From the NCBI GenBank assembly GCA_050084985.1, contig JBITNC010000001.1, positions 142,476,001 through 142,540,000 on the forward strand: a stretch of 64,000 bases of DNA, given 5' to 3'. The position numbers were made by a program, and so were the translations under genes. Under the pieces are notes generated by a model. The model was not told the DNA's origin. It searched no databases and saw only the letters and a program-made list of their open reading frames with translations. This DNA comes from Nageia nagi (lineage: Eukaryota > Pinophyta). Position 1 is the stretch's first letter. Every line of letters begins with the position of its first letter. Below, piece by piece: positions 1-11,671 of the stretch.

Positions 1-952
1 TATAAATTGTTATTACAATACAATACCATGTGCTAGGGCCAATGCAATATCATTTACCATGGTTTATATTTTAAAGTATCTTAAATATAATAATGATTAT
101 ATTATTGCATGAGGTCAACCTTCACTCCTTTCTATGTATTTTTCAAGCTAAATAAATGGGTGAATAGGTTGATCTCCATATATCAGAACTCTTTTGATAT
201 TGACAAAGAACTTTGATAGGTGGTTGTCAAGTGTAATAGTGTTTCTGGATGCCACCTATCTTGAGAATTTGTTATACTCTAACTTCTAAAATTTATATAT
301 TTTATGCACATCATAATTTGACACATTCCACATAGTCAATAGTGCACTTGTCCTATGTTGGTAGCAATGTACTTCTTTTAGGATATCAATGAAGTGCATC
401 TTTTAGATTGAGGGTTCTAGACTTGGATGGTTTAGCTATTGGTTCAAGCACATGAAGATTAGATATGAGCTCACCATAATTCTAATCCCAATCCTCTAAA
501 AATTCATTGGTATCTACTTTTGAGGGTTGTAAACACACTTCATATCAGGTGCATGCTTTTTATATATATATCTATTGCAATTTGATATAATGTCTATTGT
601 ATATTTAATTATATATTGTAAACTATTTATTTAATTGTATTTATTCATACTTTGCACAATTTAGAATCTATAATGATGATACATTTTTTTTTCATGATGA
701 TGATATATTGATCTCATGTAATGGATGGATGGACTATGTTATGATGATGATTTTTTGGTATATGATTGATTTGCTTTCATGTTATAGTGTTATGATGCTT
801 ATTGATGAGTTTTGTTTTTACCTACTTTAAATACTATTATGATATATTATTTAATTTATGATAAATTTATAATTGCATACATGTGGATGTTTAGAAAATG
901 ATGTTCCTATGTGGATGAGATTATGATATTATTTGGTTTTACCCTAGTATAT
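1..952. other. AT-rich flank, probable 3'-side remnant of outer element Tat-B
   Basis: No gene is visible. Tat-A is inserted at the tatag site just to the right, so this stretch was continuous with base 17542 onward before insertion. The DNA at 17542-18350 is homologous, in inverted orientation, to the 3' non-coding part of Tat-A, so this flank is inferred to be more distal 3' sequence of Tat-B. It contains runs of gatgat and long T tracts and no recognisable protein. Confidence 0.35.
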
Positions 953-957
953 TATAG
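953..957. repeat. Left target-site duplication of Tat-A (tatag)
   Basis: tatag directly precedes the TG that opens the 5' LTR, and the same five bases follow the CA that closes the 3' LTR at 17536. A perfect 5-bp duplication is standard for Ty3/gypsy integrases and fixes the element ends. Confidence 0.93.
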
Positions 958-1160
958 TGTAGACACCTAAAAATGTCTCTTTTTAACTAGTAAACATTGA
1001 AACAATCATAACTCTTCGCGATGATATAAAATAGGTTTAAAAAACCATATTATTGGATAGCTCCCATCAAGTACATGCAAAACGGGTGGTCACATGACTC
1101 TTTTTAGGTAAAATTAGCTATTTGGTGATCATTTTAATATTGTTACAAAATTGAAAACCA

Positions 1161-1245
1161 GTCGCCAGCGACCCAAGACAGTCGTCGACATTTTTATATG
1201 ATCACCGATGTTCACCTGGTAATCGTCGGTGACTCTGTAATAGTC
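1161..1245 (+). repeat. CG-containing array of about 20-bp period in the 5' LTR
   Basis: Four consecutive units of 20-21 bases, each beginning with a gtcgcc / gtcgtc / atcaccg / atcgtcg core followed by an AT-rich spacer. The same array in the 3' LTR (about 16890-16976) differs at many of its CG positions. Related arrays occur at 1957, 15651 and 16103. Confidence 0.6.
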
Positions 1246-1381
1246 GAAAAAGAAACTAAAATAGCGAGAGAAAGTTGAAACATTTCATTTTTCCTAGATG
1301 ATGTGGATAGAGGGGGTCAGTTATGACCTACGGTGGCTTTTCACTTCCCCTTACCAGCTTTGAAACATCTCACCCAAAATC

Positions 1382-1389
1382 TATAAATA
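1382..1389 (+). promoter_or_regulatory. LTR TATA box
   Basis: tataaata sits in an otherwise mixed-composition part of the LTR. It is identical in the 3' LTR at 17114-17121 although the LTRs differ by about 5%. The LTR U3/R boundary would fall 25-35 bases downstream. Confidence 0.65.
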
Positions 1390-1805
1390 CAAGCCAATAC
1401 AAAGCAAAAAGGGAGGATCTTGCCCAATTTTTGAAGTAGGGTAATGCTGCCAAAATCTTGTGAGCTCATACATTTTATTGTTTTATGCTAGTTTCAATTT
1501 AATACATGTCATACATAGATGCTTTGATGTTATTGTCTTTTGCATGTGTGTAGGATTTACAAGTTGTCCAAATCAAGAGAGAGAAGCAAGCAAATAAAAA
1601 ACAATGAAGATCTAATATCTTCATTTTGGCAAATGGCATTTGTAAAAGTCCCTTCCAAGGGCAAATTGTAGTTTGAACTGAAAATCAATATCAATTTATA
1701 ATTACAACATTTCTATTCATTTTACATAATTTGAGGTTCAGTGAAGATTTAAGAATAATTGTATTTCATGTTATTCTACATTCCAGCTCTATTTTCACTG
1801 CAACA

Positions 1806-1828
1806 TTCTAGCGCTAGAAGGAGGGCCC
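1806..1828 (+). other. Candidate tRNA primer-binding site of Tat-A
   Basis: Three bases after the LTR the sequence reads tagcgctagaaggagggccc, one change away from the TGGCGC start expected of a primer site complementary to a tRNA 3' end. I cannot name the tRNA. Position supports it; the damaged first bases keep confidence moderate. Confidence 0.45.
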
Positions 1829-1956
1829 TTCCATTATTGATAGGGAGGTTTTTTATTTATAACGATTTTACCTTTCTGTTATCTAGTTTATTTGAATTTC
1901 TCTATATACTAACTTCAAATTTTGTGTTCTGTGCATTTTAGGAAAGCTGTTGCAGA

Positions 1957-2105
1957 AATGCCAACGACTGGAATCAGACGTCGACGACTCAAAAGGAATG
2001 CTAATGATTTACAAAGTAATCCAGACTAAACATCAGCAATTGAAATCAGATGCTGATGACTTAGAATAAATGCCAGTGACCTCTATCTAAATGCTGGCGA
2101 CTCAT
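1957..2105 (+). repeat. Degenerate 20-bp-period array in the leader
   Basis: About seven units of 18-22 bases of the form atgccNNcgact followed by AT-rich sequence, for example around 1958, 1980, 2050, 2070 and 2092. Many units have lost the CG by C-to-T or G-to-A change. Related to the LTR array. Confidence 0.55.
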
Positions 2106-2708
2106 ACTCCAGGTCATTTTGTCTCCTTTTGTTATTTCTAAAAAAACTAAAAATAAAATATATGATATATTGTTAAAATGAAGGATGCTTTTGAATGTGA
2201 TTCCTTTGCCTAGAATGCATATAAAATGGGTAGAAAAGGTTAAATGCATTTTTTATTAATTTATTTTATGTATAATGTTATGTATTTATTTTCATGTTTT
2301 GGGTAATGGGTATGTACACATTAATACTTTTTATCTTGTCTACTTATGCTCTCCCTTTGCGCTTCGTGCGATCTAAGGTGACCAGAATAGATCGGATAAG
2401 AAGGAGTAATTAATTCTTCTTTCTTTCACATTCACACTATCATTAATTTGGCTAATTTACTCACACATAATGACCTCTTATCAAGTTTGCCCTTACCACT
2501 CCATTGGAGGTCGAAGGGATATGTGACTAGTAAGAAGAGGTAATTTACTACACATAATACTTCCACAATTGGAAGGGGTAAATGAATCACATTAAAAGAA
2601 ATGAACTTAAAGAAAATAAATATAGTTTTGAGTAGTGTAAATCATATTAAAAGGTTAACAAAAATGTAAGAACACCCATTTGAAATACAAGAAATAGATT
2701 CAGATAAT

Positions 2709-5560
2709 ATGGATCTGATAGAGTATTCGGTTAGGAGGCCACCTCCTTTAGATAAATCAGATCCACAGGTAGTTCGTTATGAAAGTAAAGATTGGGATTG
2801 GGGTTATGATCAATCTAGATTACAAAGACAAAGTATAGAAGATCCTATTACCAAGGCTAGAATGCAAGTGTTATATGAAGAGTTAATTGAAATTCATCGT
2901 CGCTTAGCTAATTATAGGGCTATTCCTAAGACATCTTCTAGTTTACCAGGAGATGTCGAAAAACTAAATCATAGGCATGATAACTTAGAAATGGATGAGG
3001 ATAAATCTTGGGCCGAAACCATAGCGGTACTAGAGACTGAGCCATATAAAGTTAAATATGAAAGAGTCATTCATCTATTATCAGATGGTCGAAAGGTTAG
3101 TTCTTTAATCCAAAAGAGGGATCTTCTTTTTCTCATAAATTACTCGAATTAGGAAAAAATGAAGTAGCAATACCTACGAGTAATTTATCCCAAAGAGCTC
3201 CTTCAATGAAGCAAATAGAGAAATCTTACTCTTCAAATGGAGGATTACATAGAAGGACATCTAAGTACAAAATAGAAGAGATACCTTCTTATGAAGAATT
3301 AGAAGAATGATGATTATATAAAACAAAAGCTGATCAAAAATTCACGAAAACATATGCTAGTGATATTAAAAAGGCCGCAGAGATGCAATATCTTTTAAAG
3401 GAAGAAAATAGAAAAGTTAACGAATTCATTAAAATTCAAGAATAAGAGAATAAATTAAAAGAAATGGAAGATAAACTTCTTAGAGATAAAAGGAAATTCA
3501 TAGAACAAGAATGAGCAAACAAAGAAAGAAATGAGTTCTTGGAATAAGAAAAGAAAAGACTTCATAAAGAACATGAGATTCAACTTTGTTTACAGGAATT
3601 ACAACTTGAGGAATTAGAGAATGAAAAAATAAAAAAGGAACAATATCTACGTATGGAGAAAGAAAAACAAAGACAGTGGGATGAATATCAAAAAATAAAG
3701 AATTTGAAACCTGAAACTCCTGAAGGAAGTCAAATACAAAGATATCGAGATCCTTACGTAGACAAATAAAAAGAGATGGATAAAGAACTAGAACTACAAA
3801 AATTATATGATAAACAAAAGCAGGATTCCATTAAAAGTTGGGTTGAACAAACCCAAAATCAAACAAGACAACCTGATTACAAAGGAAAAGATCTATATGG
3901 AAAAAATATATCCCAAAAACCTCCTAGAATCCCTATTTCGTGATGACATTCACCTCTTAAAATATTACCTCCACCACTATCAGAGTTTCCTTCTGACTAT
4001 GAGTCTTACACTTCAAGATTAATTTCGAAAAAGGATCCGAATACTCGAAGATATCATAGACACACTCAAGGTCATAGAACCGATAAAGAATTAGAAGACT
4101 TTATGAAGGATTTTATAAATCGAGAAATGAATGTTCAAGGACTTCAAAAGTTAAATTATAAAAATATTTGCAATGAACCTATTCATCCAAGTGTTCCAAA
4201 AAAGAAACTACCATATAGGTTTGAATTTCCTAAGATAGAATCATTTAAGGGAAGAGAATACCCCAAAGAAAATTTGAGAAAATTTACATTTTCTAGCTAT
4301 CAGATAGCCAATGATGACTCATTAATGTTACGTATATTTCCTATGACACTCGCAGGTCAAGCTTTAGATTGGTATAATAGTTTACCTATGCATAGTTTAT
4401 ATACGTTCGAACAATTGGCTAGTCAATTTCTTGAACATTTTAGGATCAATATTAAAGAAATATCTTCAATTACTGATCTTACAAGATTACAATAGTTTCT
4501 TGATGAAACTATACAAGATTACATCTCAAGATGGCGGGCTATACTCACTAGTATGCCTTATACAATACCATAAGAAGAATTGGTTAAATTATTTAGTCAA
4601 AGTTGTTTAAGACCAATAGCCAGTGTTCTCCAAATTCAACAACATAAAACTTTTGAAGAAGCTATTGCTTAGGCAGTATTCATAGAAAGAGTTAAAATTC
4701 AAGATGGAGAACTAAAGCTCAAGAAAAAAGAATACAAAAAGGGTAATCAATATGATAACATTAGTAAACAACCACAAAATAATCAAATAGCCATGACAGA
4801 AAATTCTGGTCAAGCTTCAAAAATCAAAGAAAATGTTGAACCTAAGCCTAAAAGAAATTTTACCCCATTATCAAAACCATTAGCCGAAATACTTAAAAAA
4901 TTATGTGATAATGGTATGATTAAATTACCTGATATAAAACCTAAAAATCCTAATGCTAAAGGAAGCAAATGGTATAAGGAAAATGAATTTTGTGCTTATC
5001 ATAGGCAAAAAGGACATAATACAAATAAATGTCGAACTTTACAACATAAAATTCAAGACTTGATAGATAGTCGAAAAATAGATGTGGATAATCCTGTTGT
5101 GCCTTCGAATCAAAATTTAGGGATATATCAAAACCCCTTACCCTCACATCAAGCTAATAATGTAGCAACCATCCCAAACCAAATGAACTATACATGGAAT
5201 AATAAGGATATACCATTTATAGGGACTATAGATGATTCAATACATATGATTGGTATAGCTACAAGAGCACAACAATATCAGAATAAATAGGATAATCCAT
5301 GAAAAAATCAATCGATATCAAACCCAATTAATATACAACCTATACCTCCTTCGTAACAACCTAAAGTTTCGATAAAAGGTGCTCTTCAATGGCAATTAAA
5401 AATGTCTCCAGTTAAGATGACCTTATTTGAATTATTACAACAGTCTGAGAGTTATAGGGAGGCTATGAATCAAATTCTATAAGAAATTCAAGTGGATATT
5501 AGTAACCCCGATAATTTTATTTCAATAGTTGAAAGTTTGAGGATATCTCAACAACCTAGT
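2709..5560 (+). pseudogene. gag: Tat-A gag (coiled-coil N-terminus, capsid, zinc knuckle), broken
   Basis: Gag packages the element RNA. The frame opens at ATG 2709, changes once near 3105, then stays in one frame through gag and into protease. The first 130 codons are charged. About 3330-3720 encode a Glu/Lys/Gln-rich coiled coil, followed by a Pro-rich linker (3930-4000). The capsid core at about 4190-4470 has a retrotransposon-gag pattern (L-x-G-x-A-x-x-W-Y, then F-x-x-L-x-x-x-F). A knuckle C-x2-H-x4-H-x4-C lies at 4990-5031. At least ten nonsense codons (for example 3308-3313, 4495, 4573, 4672, 5288) sit where Gln or Arg codons are expected. The long coiled coil ahead of the capsid is unusual for plant Gag but recurs in Tat-B. 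Not functional as read. Confidence 0.88.
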
Positions 5561-5580
5561 ATCACCTTCTACGAATAAGA

Positions 5581-6202
5581 AAAATTAAATAATGATGGAC
5601 CAGGAGGACTTGATCCACCTTTACATATAATTGGTAAAGTAGATGGAAAATTATTTAAAAGAATTCTGATAGATGAAGGTTCAGCTATAAATATAATTTC
5701 AGATACTGCATACAAAAATTTGAATTTATCAGATTCGCTTATTTTAGTTTCTTCTTTATATATTAGGGCGTTTAATGATGCAGTGTATTCAACTTTAGGA
5801 TCAATAGTGCTACCGATTATAGTATGGGCTAAAACCATTCAAACTTTATTACATATAATTGAAGGAAATATTATACAATACAACATTCTTTTAGGACGTC
5901 CATGGATTAGAGAAATGCAATGTGTTCCATCAACTTATCATGGATGTTTAAAATACATCTATAAAGATAAAGTTCATTATGTGTTTAAAGATCCAGATCC
6001 TTATTCACATTGTAATTTAATTTTTGATCCAAATAAAGTGACCTTACCGTCTGCTAATTTATCAACCATATTAATGAACAAAAATATGAATACATCTAAA
6101 ATCATAAAAGGAAAAGGTGATATAGCTATACAAGATAAAGATACTTGGGAAAAAGTTGCTAAAACTTTAGATGAAAAATATGGAGCTTCTTCATCAAAAT
6201 AA
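5581..6202 (+). pseudogene. Tat-A aspartic protease domain
   Basis: The protease cleaves the Gag-Pol polyprotein. It continues in the frame of gag without a separate start, so gag and pol form a single ORF, as in other Tat elements. The active-site region reads I-D-E-G-S-A-I-N-I-I near 5668; most relatives have a Gly or Asp at the second position. The flap/end motif N-I-L-L-G-R-P-W-I lies at about 5882-5910, followed by the Tat-typical P-S-T-Y-H-x-C-L-K. The segment 5720-6202 is open. A stop at 5577 separates it from the preceding linker. Confident on family; activity doubtful because the whole polyprotein is interrupted. Confidence 0.85.
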
Positions 6203-6841
6203 GTAAATACTACATCTAATAATGACTCATCCAATGTATATCTAGTAAAAATTAAATTTATGGATTTAGGGATGGGAGAATATGATGTAGATGATGTGGT
6301 ATTTAATATACCTTCATCACAAGAAATGGGAAGAGTATCCGAATCACCTAGTGTAATCAGACAAATAGTACCTTTAGGAGAAGTACCTAATCAGACAATG
6401 TTCATCTATGCGGGGATAGTAGATCTTGTGTCAACAATAACCAATCAAATATATGAAGGAAATTTCAATAATGATATGAAATATTTATCACCATGTTCAA
6501 GAACATTTGTCTTAAACTATTTTAACAAATGTAATTGGCAAGGATGAGGATTGGGTCGATATGAATAGGGTCCGCAAGAAATAATCGAATTACAATACCA
6601 AGATCCCATTGATAAAAGTGGATTAGGTTATCAAAATAAATGTAAAAATCTTGCTACATTGGAAAATTTAAGAGAAGAACAATTAAGTGAAATGGATGTT
6701 TTAGAAGGTGTCAAAACGCTCTTTATTAATAATATTGAGCCACCTAGGAATCATTCATGTTTACCAAGTGATATATAGGAAAAAATAAATAAAAATACCG
6801 AATCATCAATCAGTCCATATTCAGACATACCATCGATAAAT

Positions 6842-7894
6842 ATGGTTATGATAAAAGAGAATGATATTGAAGATCAAAATATTGAACAAATAGATGAAGT
6901 TAACGAAAATCAAAATTTAATCAAAATAATAGCCAATACTTCTATAGATGAAGTAATTGCTGATTTCTCTCTTATATCATATAATCCTTCGGTACATGAA
7001 TTCAAAAATGTAGATCACATATTTGGTTCCTATGAAAATCAAGTATGCACGAATGAACAAACTCAAGAATACGATGAAGAATATAGTGTTAACGACAAAA
7101 GTTGGATACCAGTACCAAATCAATTAGAAGAAGGGTTGCATATGCTTACTGAAAAGGTCTTAGAAATAAATATTAGTAATGATCCTCAAAATCCTAAAAT
7201 TATTCAATTAGGAGAAAACCTCACTAAAAATGAACAAGAAGAAATTATAACTTTATTAAAAGAACGAGAAAAAGTATTTGCATGGTCATATGCAGACATG
7301 CCTAGAATAGATCCTAAATTAGTAGTACATAATTTAGCATTAAAGCCTGATGCTAAACCTGTTAAACAAAAATTACATAAAATGCATCCTACTATAGCAT
7401 TAATGGTAAAAGAAGAACTTCAAAAATTATTAGAAGCTAAATTTATACAACCTATAGATTATTCAGATTGGATATCTAATATGGTACCTATGAAAAAACC
7501 AAGTGGAAAAATAAGAATATGCACAGATTTTCGTGATCTTAACAAAGCTTGTCCTAAAGATGATTTCCCTCTACCTAGCATTGATAGTTTGGTAGACTCG
7601 ACAGCAGGACATGATATGTTATCATTAATGGACAGGTTTTCTGGTTATAATCAAATAAAAATAGCTACTGAAGATCAACATAAAATGGCTTTTATAACTC
7701 CTTGGGGTACCTTTTGTTATAAAGTTATGCCTTTTGGATTAAAAAATGCCGGGGCAACTTATCAAAGGGCTATGACTTATATATTCCATGATTATATGCA
7801 CGACATAGTAGAAGATTATGTCGATGATTTGTTGGTTAGATCTAAATATCGAGTAGATCATGGAAAAGACCTAATTAAAGTCTTAGATTATTAG
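6842..7894 (+). pseudogene. Tat-A reverse transcriptase
   Basis: Copies element RNA into DNA. A linker (6203-7230), including the open segment 6260-6547, leads to the RT core. Visible motifs in order: the P-x-x-Y-S-x-W-I-S-N-M-V fingers, F-R-D-L-N-K-A-C-P-K-D, the palm motif beginning M-D-R-F-S-G-Y-N-Q (family usually M-D-G), T-P-W-G-T-F-C-Y-K-V-M-P-F-G-L-K-N-A, and the catalytic Y-V-D-D at about 7820. The 350-codon segment is open. It ends in a frame change at about 7885, where the connection to RNase H continues in another frame. The catalytic Asp pair is intact, but the Gly-to-Arg change and the frame change make it non-functional. Confidence 0.93.
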
Positions 7895-8640
7895 AACATA
7901 AAGTAAGATTAAATCCAAAAAAATGTGTTTTTGGTGTAACTTTAGAAAAGTTATTAAGATTTATTATGTCCCAATGAGGAATTGAAATAGATCCTAGTAA
8001 AGTGAAGGCAGTAGTAGACATGCCACATCTTGCAAATCTAAAATAATTACAAAGTTTACAGGGCAAGTTACAAGCCATTAGAAGGTTTATAGCTCAACTT
8101 TTTGATAAATGTAAACCATTTACAAAATTATTAAAAAAGGGAGTAGAATATCATTGGGGCAAAGAGCAACAAGAGGCATTTGATGAAATTAAAAGATATT
8201 TATTATCGCCTCCTGTCTTAAGTCCACCAAGAAAATATGTACCCTTTTTGTTATATATATCTACTACTGAAAATGCTTTAGGAATAATGCTTGCTCAAAA
8301 GAATGAACACAATAAAGAACAAGCTATATATTATCTGAGTAGAACCCTTGTGAGCTACGAGATTAAGTACATATATTTGGAAAAATTATGTCTTGCTGTC
8401 ATTTTTACTACTAAAAAACTTTGACATTATATGCTTAATCATACAACATATGTCATCTCTAAAGTGGATCCATTGAAATATATGATGAATAAAACCTATC
8501 AAAATTCAAGAACTGCAAAGGGGATAATGCACTTAATTGAATTTGATTTACATTTTATTGGATAAAAGTCAATAAAAGGACAAGTAATTGCTGATTATCT
8601 TGCTGATGCTCCATTGCAAGATAATAAACCCTTTTCATTG
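7885..8640 (+). pseudogene. Tat-A RT connection and Ty3-type RNase H
   Basis: Continues RT after a one-base frame change. Readable features: the H-K-V-x-L-N-P-K-K-C-V-F-G connection, a degraded G-x-x-x-D-P-x-K segment, W-x-x-x-x-Q-x-A-F-D-E-I-K, and the RNase H core around 8260-8600 with Y-L-S-R-T-L-V and Y-x-x-x-E-K-L-C-L-A. Nonsense codons near 7976, 8043, 8421 and 8563 replace Arg, Gln or Gly/Trp-type codons. A further frame change near 8640 leads into the second RNase H. Confidence 0.85.
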
Positions 8641-8657
8641 AATTACCTGATGATGGG

Positions 8658-9020
8658 GTGTTTCAATTAGATGAAATTGAAATACCTATAGAACCTGAAG
8701 ATGATTGGGATATGACAATACACTTTGATGGTTCTCAATGTGAACAAGGTGGTGGAGCAGGTATTATATTTATAGCCCTGCAAGGGATCCCTATACCATA
8801 TTCATTTAAATTAAAATTTCCTTGTACTAATAATAATGCGAAATATGAAGCTTTGATATCAGCATTAAAAACTGTTGTTAAATTAAAACTTAAAAGAATT
8901 AAGATTATTGGAGATTCTTTACTCATTGTAAATCAAGTGAAAGGAATCTATCAATGTAAAAAACTTTTACTTCAAAAGTATAAAGTGTTAGTTGAGGAAT
9001 TATTAAAATCTTTTGACTGA
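8658..9020 (+). pseudogene. Tat-A second (archaeal-type) RNase H domain
   Basis: An additional RNase H after the Ty3-type domain is a hallmark of the plant Tat lineage. Motifs: D-M-T-I-H-F-D-G-S with a following G-G-G-A-G-I, N-N-x-A-K-Y-E-A-L (family A-E-Y-E-A-L), and I-G-D-S-x-L-I-V-N-Q-V-K-G. These place the acidic residues D, E and D of the RNase H active site. The segment is open from 8658 to a TGA at 9018 (Arg position), after which the frame continues into a linker (9033-9281). The reading frame actually joins from upstream, so the GTG at 8658 is not a real start. Confidence 0.88.
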
Positions 9021-9269
9021 TTTAGTATAGAAGTGGCACCCAGATCAGCTAATAGATTTGCAGATGCTATGGCTTCTATTGGATCTCTTATCCCAGAAGA
9101 TCCTAAAAAATCTTCAATTCAAGTTCAAATAATTCAATTGTTTCAATCATCATTACAACTGGAAGATGAAGAAAAAAGTGTGTTAAATATTGACATAACT
9201 GATAAAGATAATTGGTACAAAGAATTGATAGATTTTTTAAAATTTGGAACTCTTCCTGCAAACCTTAAT

Positions 9270-10472
9270 AAATCATCATGACGAGCTTTTAAAATCAAAG
9301 CAACTAAATATTGTTTGATAGGGGATATCTTACATCGACGAAATTTCAACGGTATTTTACTCAGATGTCTTGAATGGAATGATATTAAAAAAGCTATATC
9401 CTCCGTCCATGATGGAACATGCGGAGGACATTTTAATGGTGTTGTGATTGTGAAATGATTAATACGAATGGGGTATTATTGGCCAACTATGGAAAAAGAT
9501 TATTGTGAATATGTTAAAAAATGTTTTAAATGTCAACAATACGCTCATTTATTTTCACAACCATCTTAAGAACTACATCCTATACGATCACTTTGGCCAT
9601 TCTCTAAATGGGCATTAGATTTAATAGGATAAATTACACCTACATCTGTTGATGGACACAAGTTCATCATTATAGCAACTGAATATTTTACTAAATGGGT
9701 GGAGGCTATTCCCATGACCTCCACCACTGGTTCAAGAATTGCTGAATTTATAGAAAATTATATTATATGTAGATTCGGTATACCAAACCAATTAATTACG
9801 GATAATGGAAAGAATTTTAAAAATAAGGATGTAAAACAAATATGTGACAAGTATAAAATTAAACAAAGTTTTTCCACTCCATATTATCCACAAGGCAATG
9901 GACAGGCAGAGGCTACTAATAAAACTATTCGGAACATCTTAGCAAAAATAGTAAATGATTCTCATAGAGATTGGCATATGCAAATATTAAAAGCCTTATG
10001 GGCTTATTATATCAATTTATGTACTTCTATTGGGGCAACACCATTCTCTTTAGTATATGGAACAGAAGCCATCCTACCCATAGAACTTGAGACACCATCC
10101 CTTAGAGTAAATCTAAGTGAGCAAAATTCTAACGAAGAAGCAAGATAGACTCACTTAGATCAATTATTAATTTTAGATGAAAAATGTATTAATGCTTTAG
10201 AGCATATGTGTGTTTATTAGAAGAGGATAAAATGAGCTTTTGATAAAAGGGCTCTAATTCGTGAGTTCAAAATAGGTGATTTGGTTTTAAAAGAAAATCA
10301 ACAAACTTCACGAATAGAATGACAGCTTAGAGATAAGTTTGCTCCAAATTGGTTAGGACCATATATCATTAAGAAAAAATTTGGTAAAGGAACTTATCAT
10401 TTATCAGACTTAGAAGTAAAGGAAGAGCGTGAACCTATAAATATCATGCATCTTCGACCCTTCTATACATAA
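9270..10472 (+). pseudogene. Tat-A integrase
   Basis: Inserts element DNA into the genome. The frame is continuous with the linker at 9033. An HHCC-type zinc domain (H-D-x-T-C-G-G-H-F-N, then C-x2-C) lies at 9408-9540. The catalytic core has D in A-L-D-L-I-G (9614), D in I-T-D-N-G-K-N-F (9798) and E in G-N-G-Q-A-E-A-T-N (9909). The C-terminal G-D-L-V-L-K-E-N and N-W-L-G-P-Y-I-I-K-K region ends with M-H-L-R-P-F-Y and stop TAA at 10470. Eight or so nonsense codons (TGA at Arg, TAA/TAG at Gln) are scattered through; there is no frameshift. Family assignment is sure; inactive. Confidence 0.92.
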
Positions 10473-10561
10473 AAAAAAATGTGTGTACATTAGTTTTCTT
10501 TCATTTTATTTTATTGTTAAATTAATAAATAAATAAAAGTATTAATATTTGTCAAGTGTTA

Positions 10562-11671
10562 ATGATTAAAATAGAAAGGATGAATCTGGCAAAGGAATCT
10601 GCTGAAGGTAGCATAATGCCACCACAAGTACAATTTCCACCACCAAGATATCCAGGTGATTTAGCATTAACATATTTAAAACATGGATTTGATTTTAATC
10701 TCTTAAATTATTTACGATTGACTATTGATGAACAATTTGAAAGAACATATCATATGTTTTGTGGTATAAATAATGGTTGGGAAGTCACTTTTTGTGGATA
10801 CGAAGTAAGCATTATTTTAGATCCACAAATCTATTTCACCCATAGGGAAAGAATATCACAAGAAATAATAGCTTTCTGCCTATAATGGCCTTATGGGATA
10901 CCGAGAATCATCATAAATTGCCAATTAACTGAGTACTCACTTCTTTTAGCTAGGCTGAAATACATTAAAGGATTAACCAAAAGCCTAGAATGGATGGATG
11001 AATTTTTACATTATTTACCTCATAAAAAGGTAATTTATGATTTTTCAAATACTTTTGTGGCTTTTCCTCCCAGAATGTTACAACAACACTATAGGCAAAC
11101 TCACAGATTTTCTCGCATGCAAATGTGACACATAATTTGGAAACAAAAGTTGGAGAAAAGGCAAGCTTGTTGTATTGTCGAACTTACAATGATGAATCAA
11201 ATAAGGGTTAAAAATGAGATTATCGAAAAACTATCAAAAGGACATAGAGTGTGGAATAATGGAAGTTATCTTCTGGGGTTCAAAAGTAGGTATGACAAAG
11301 ATATCTTTATGAAAGTTATTCGTAACATTCCTACTCCTTTGTATTCAAATATCTTTTCCATGCCTCTTGAAATACAACAAAAAATGGCCTTGATGTTCTA
11401 TGATGCGCACGAATCTTACAGTTGGGATGTCAAAGTAAATGGATATCAAGTTATTGTTTGTATCAACGCATTTGAGTTATGGTGTTCTCCTAACTCAGAA
11501 TATGATTTAATGATATATTTCTATCTTCTGTGGCCTATAGAAAAGCCCAAAATAATAGTTGATTGTACTCACAACCTGACTTTAAAACATCGAGAACAAA
11601 TCATCTCTATCACTCAAACCGTAACATTCAAACACTTAGATTATTGTATTCCAGAAATCTATCATAATTAA
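10562..11671 (+). pseudogene. Tat-A sense extra ORF: unknown protein with a duplicated W-G-Y / W-P domain
   Basis: I do not recognise the family. One frame runs from ATG 10562 (or 10577) to TAA 11671, about 369 residues, with just two nonsense codons (TAA at 10883, TGA at 11127), both at positions explained by a C-to-T change. The N-terminus has P-P-P-R-Y-P-G-D. Two segments, 10775-10921 and 11420-11566, align over 49 positions with no gap: [GS]-W-[ED]-V-x3-G-Y-x-V at the start and W-P-x3-P-[RK]-I-I-x-[ND]-C at the end, 14 identical residues. Between them is an aromatic-rich linker with I-Y-D-F-S-N-T-F. No signal peptide or membrane segment is evident. It starts 90 bases after the integrase stop on the same strand. 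A decayed homologue lies at about 20640-21350 (minus) in Tat-B. Role unknown. Confidence 0.75.

Larger units (their letters stand above)
958..1805 (+). repeat. Tat-A 5' LTR
   Basis: Starts tgtagacacc and ends ctgcaaca. It matches 16690-17536 along its full length, with differences concentrated in the first 400 bases. It carries a CG-containing array at 1161-1245 and a TATA box at 1382. The right end is fixed because the two copies diverge directly after ctgcaaca. Confidence 0.95.
1806..2708 (+). other. Tat-A leader between 5' LTR and gag
   Basis: About 900 bases with no convincing ORF. It holds the primer site, a degenerate 20-bp-period array (1957-2105) and a GC-richer stretch near 2345-2400 (gctctccctttgcgcttcg). 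The last has a recognisable inverted counterpart near 56030, which helps locate the leader of the outer element Tat-B. Confidence 0.6.

Noticed and set aside
1759-1941. Short ORF spanning the LTR end and leader (60 codons).
   Set aside because: It crosses the LTR boundary and primer site, is hydrophobic by AT-rich composition, and is not conserved in the 3' LTR context.
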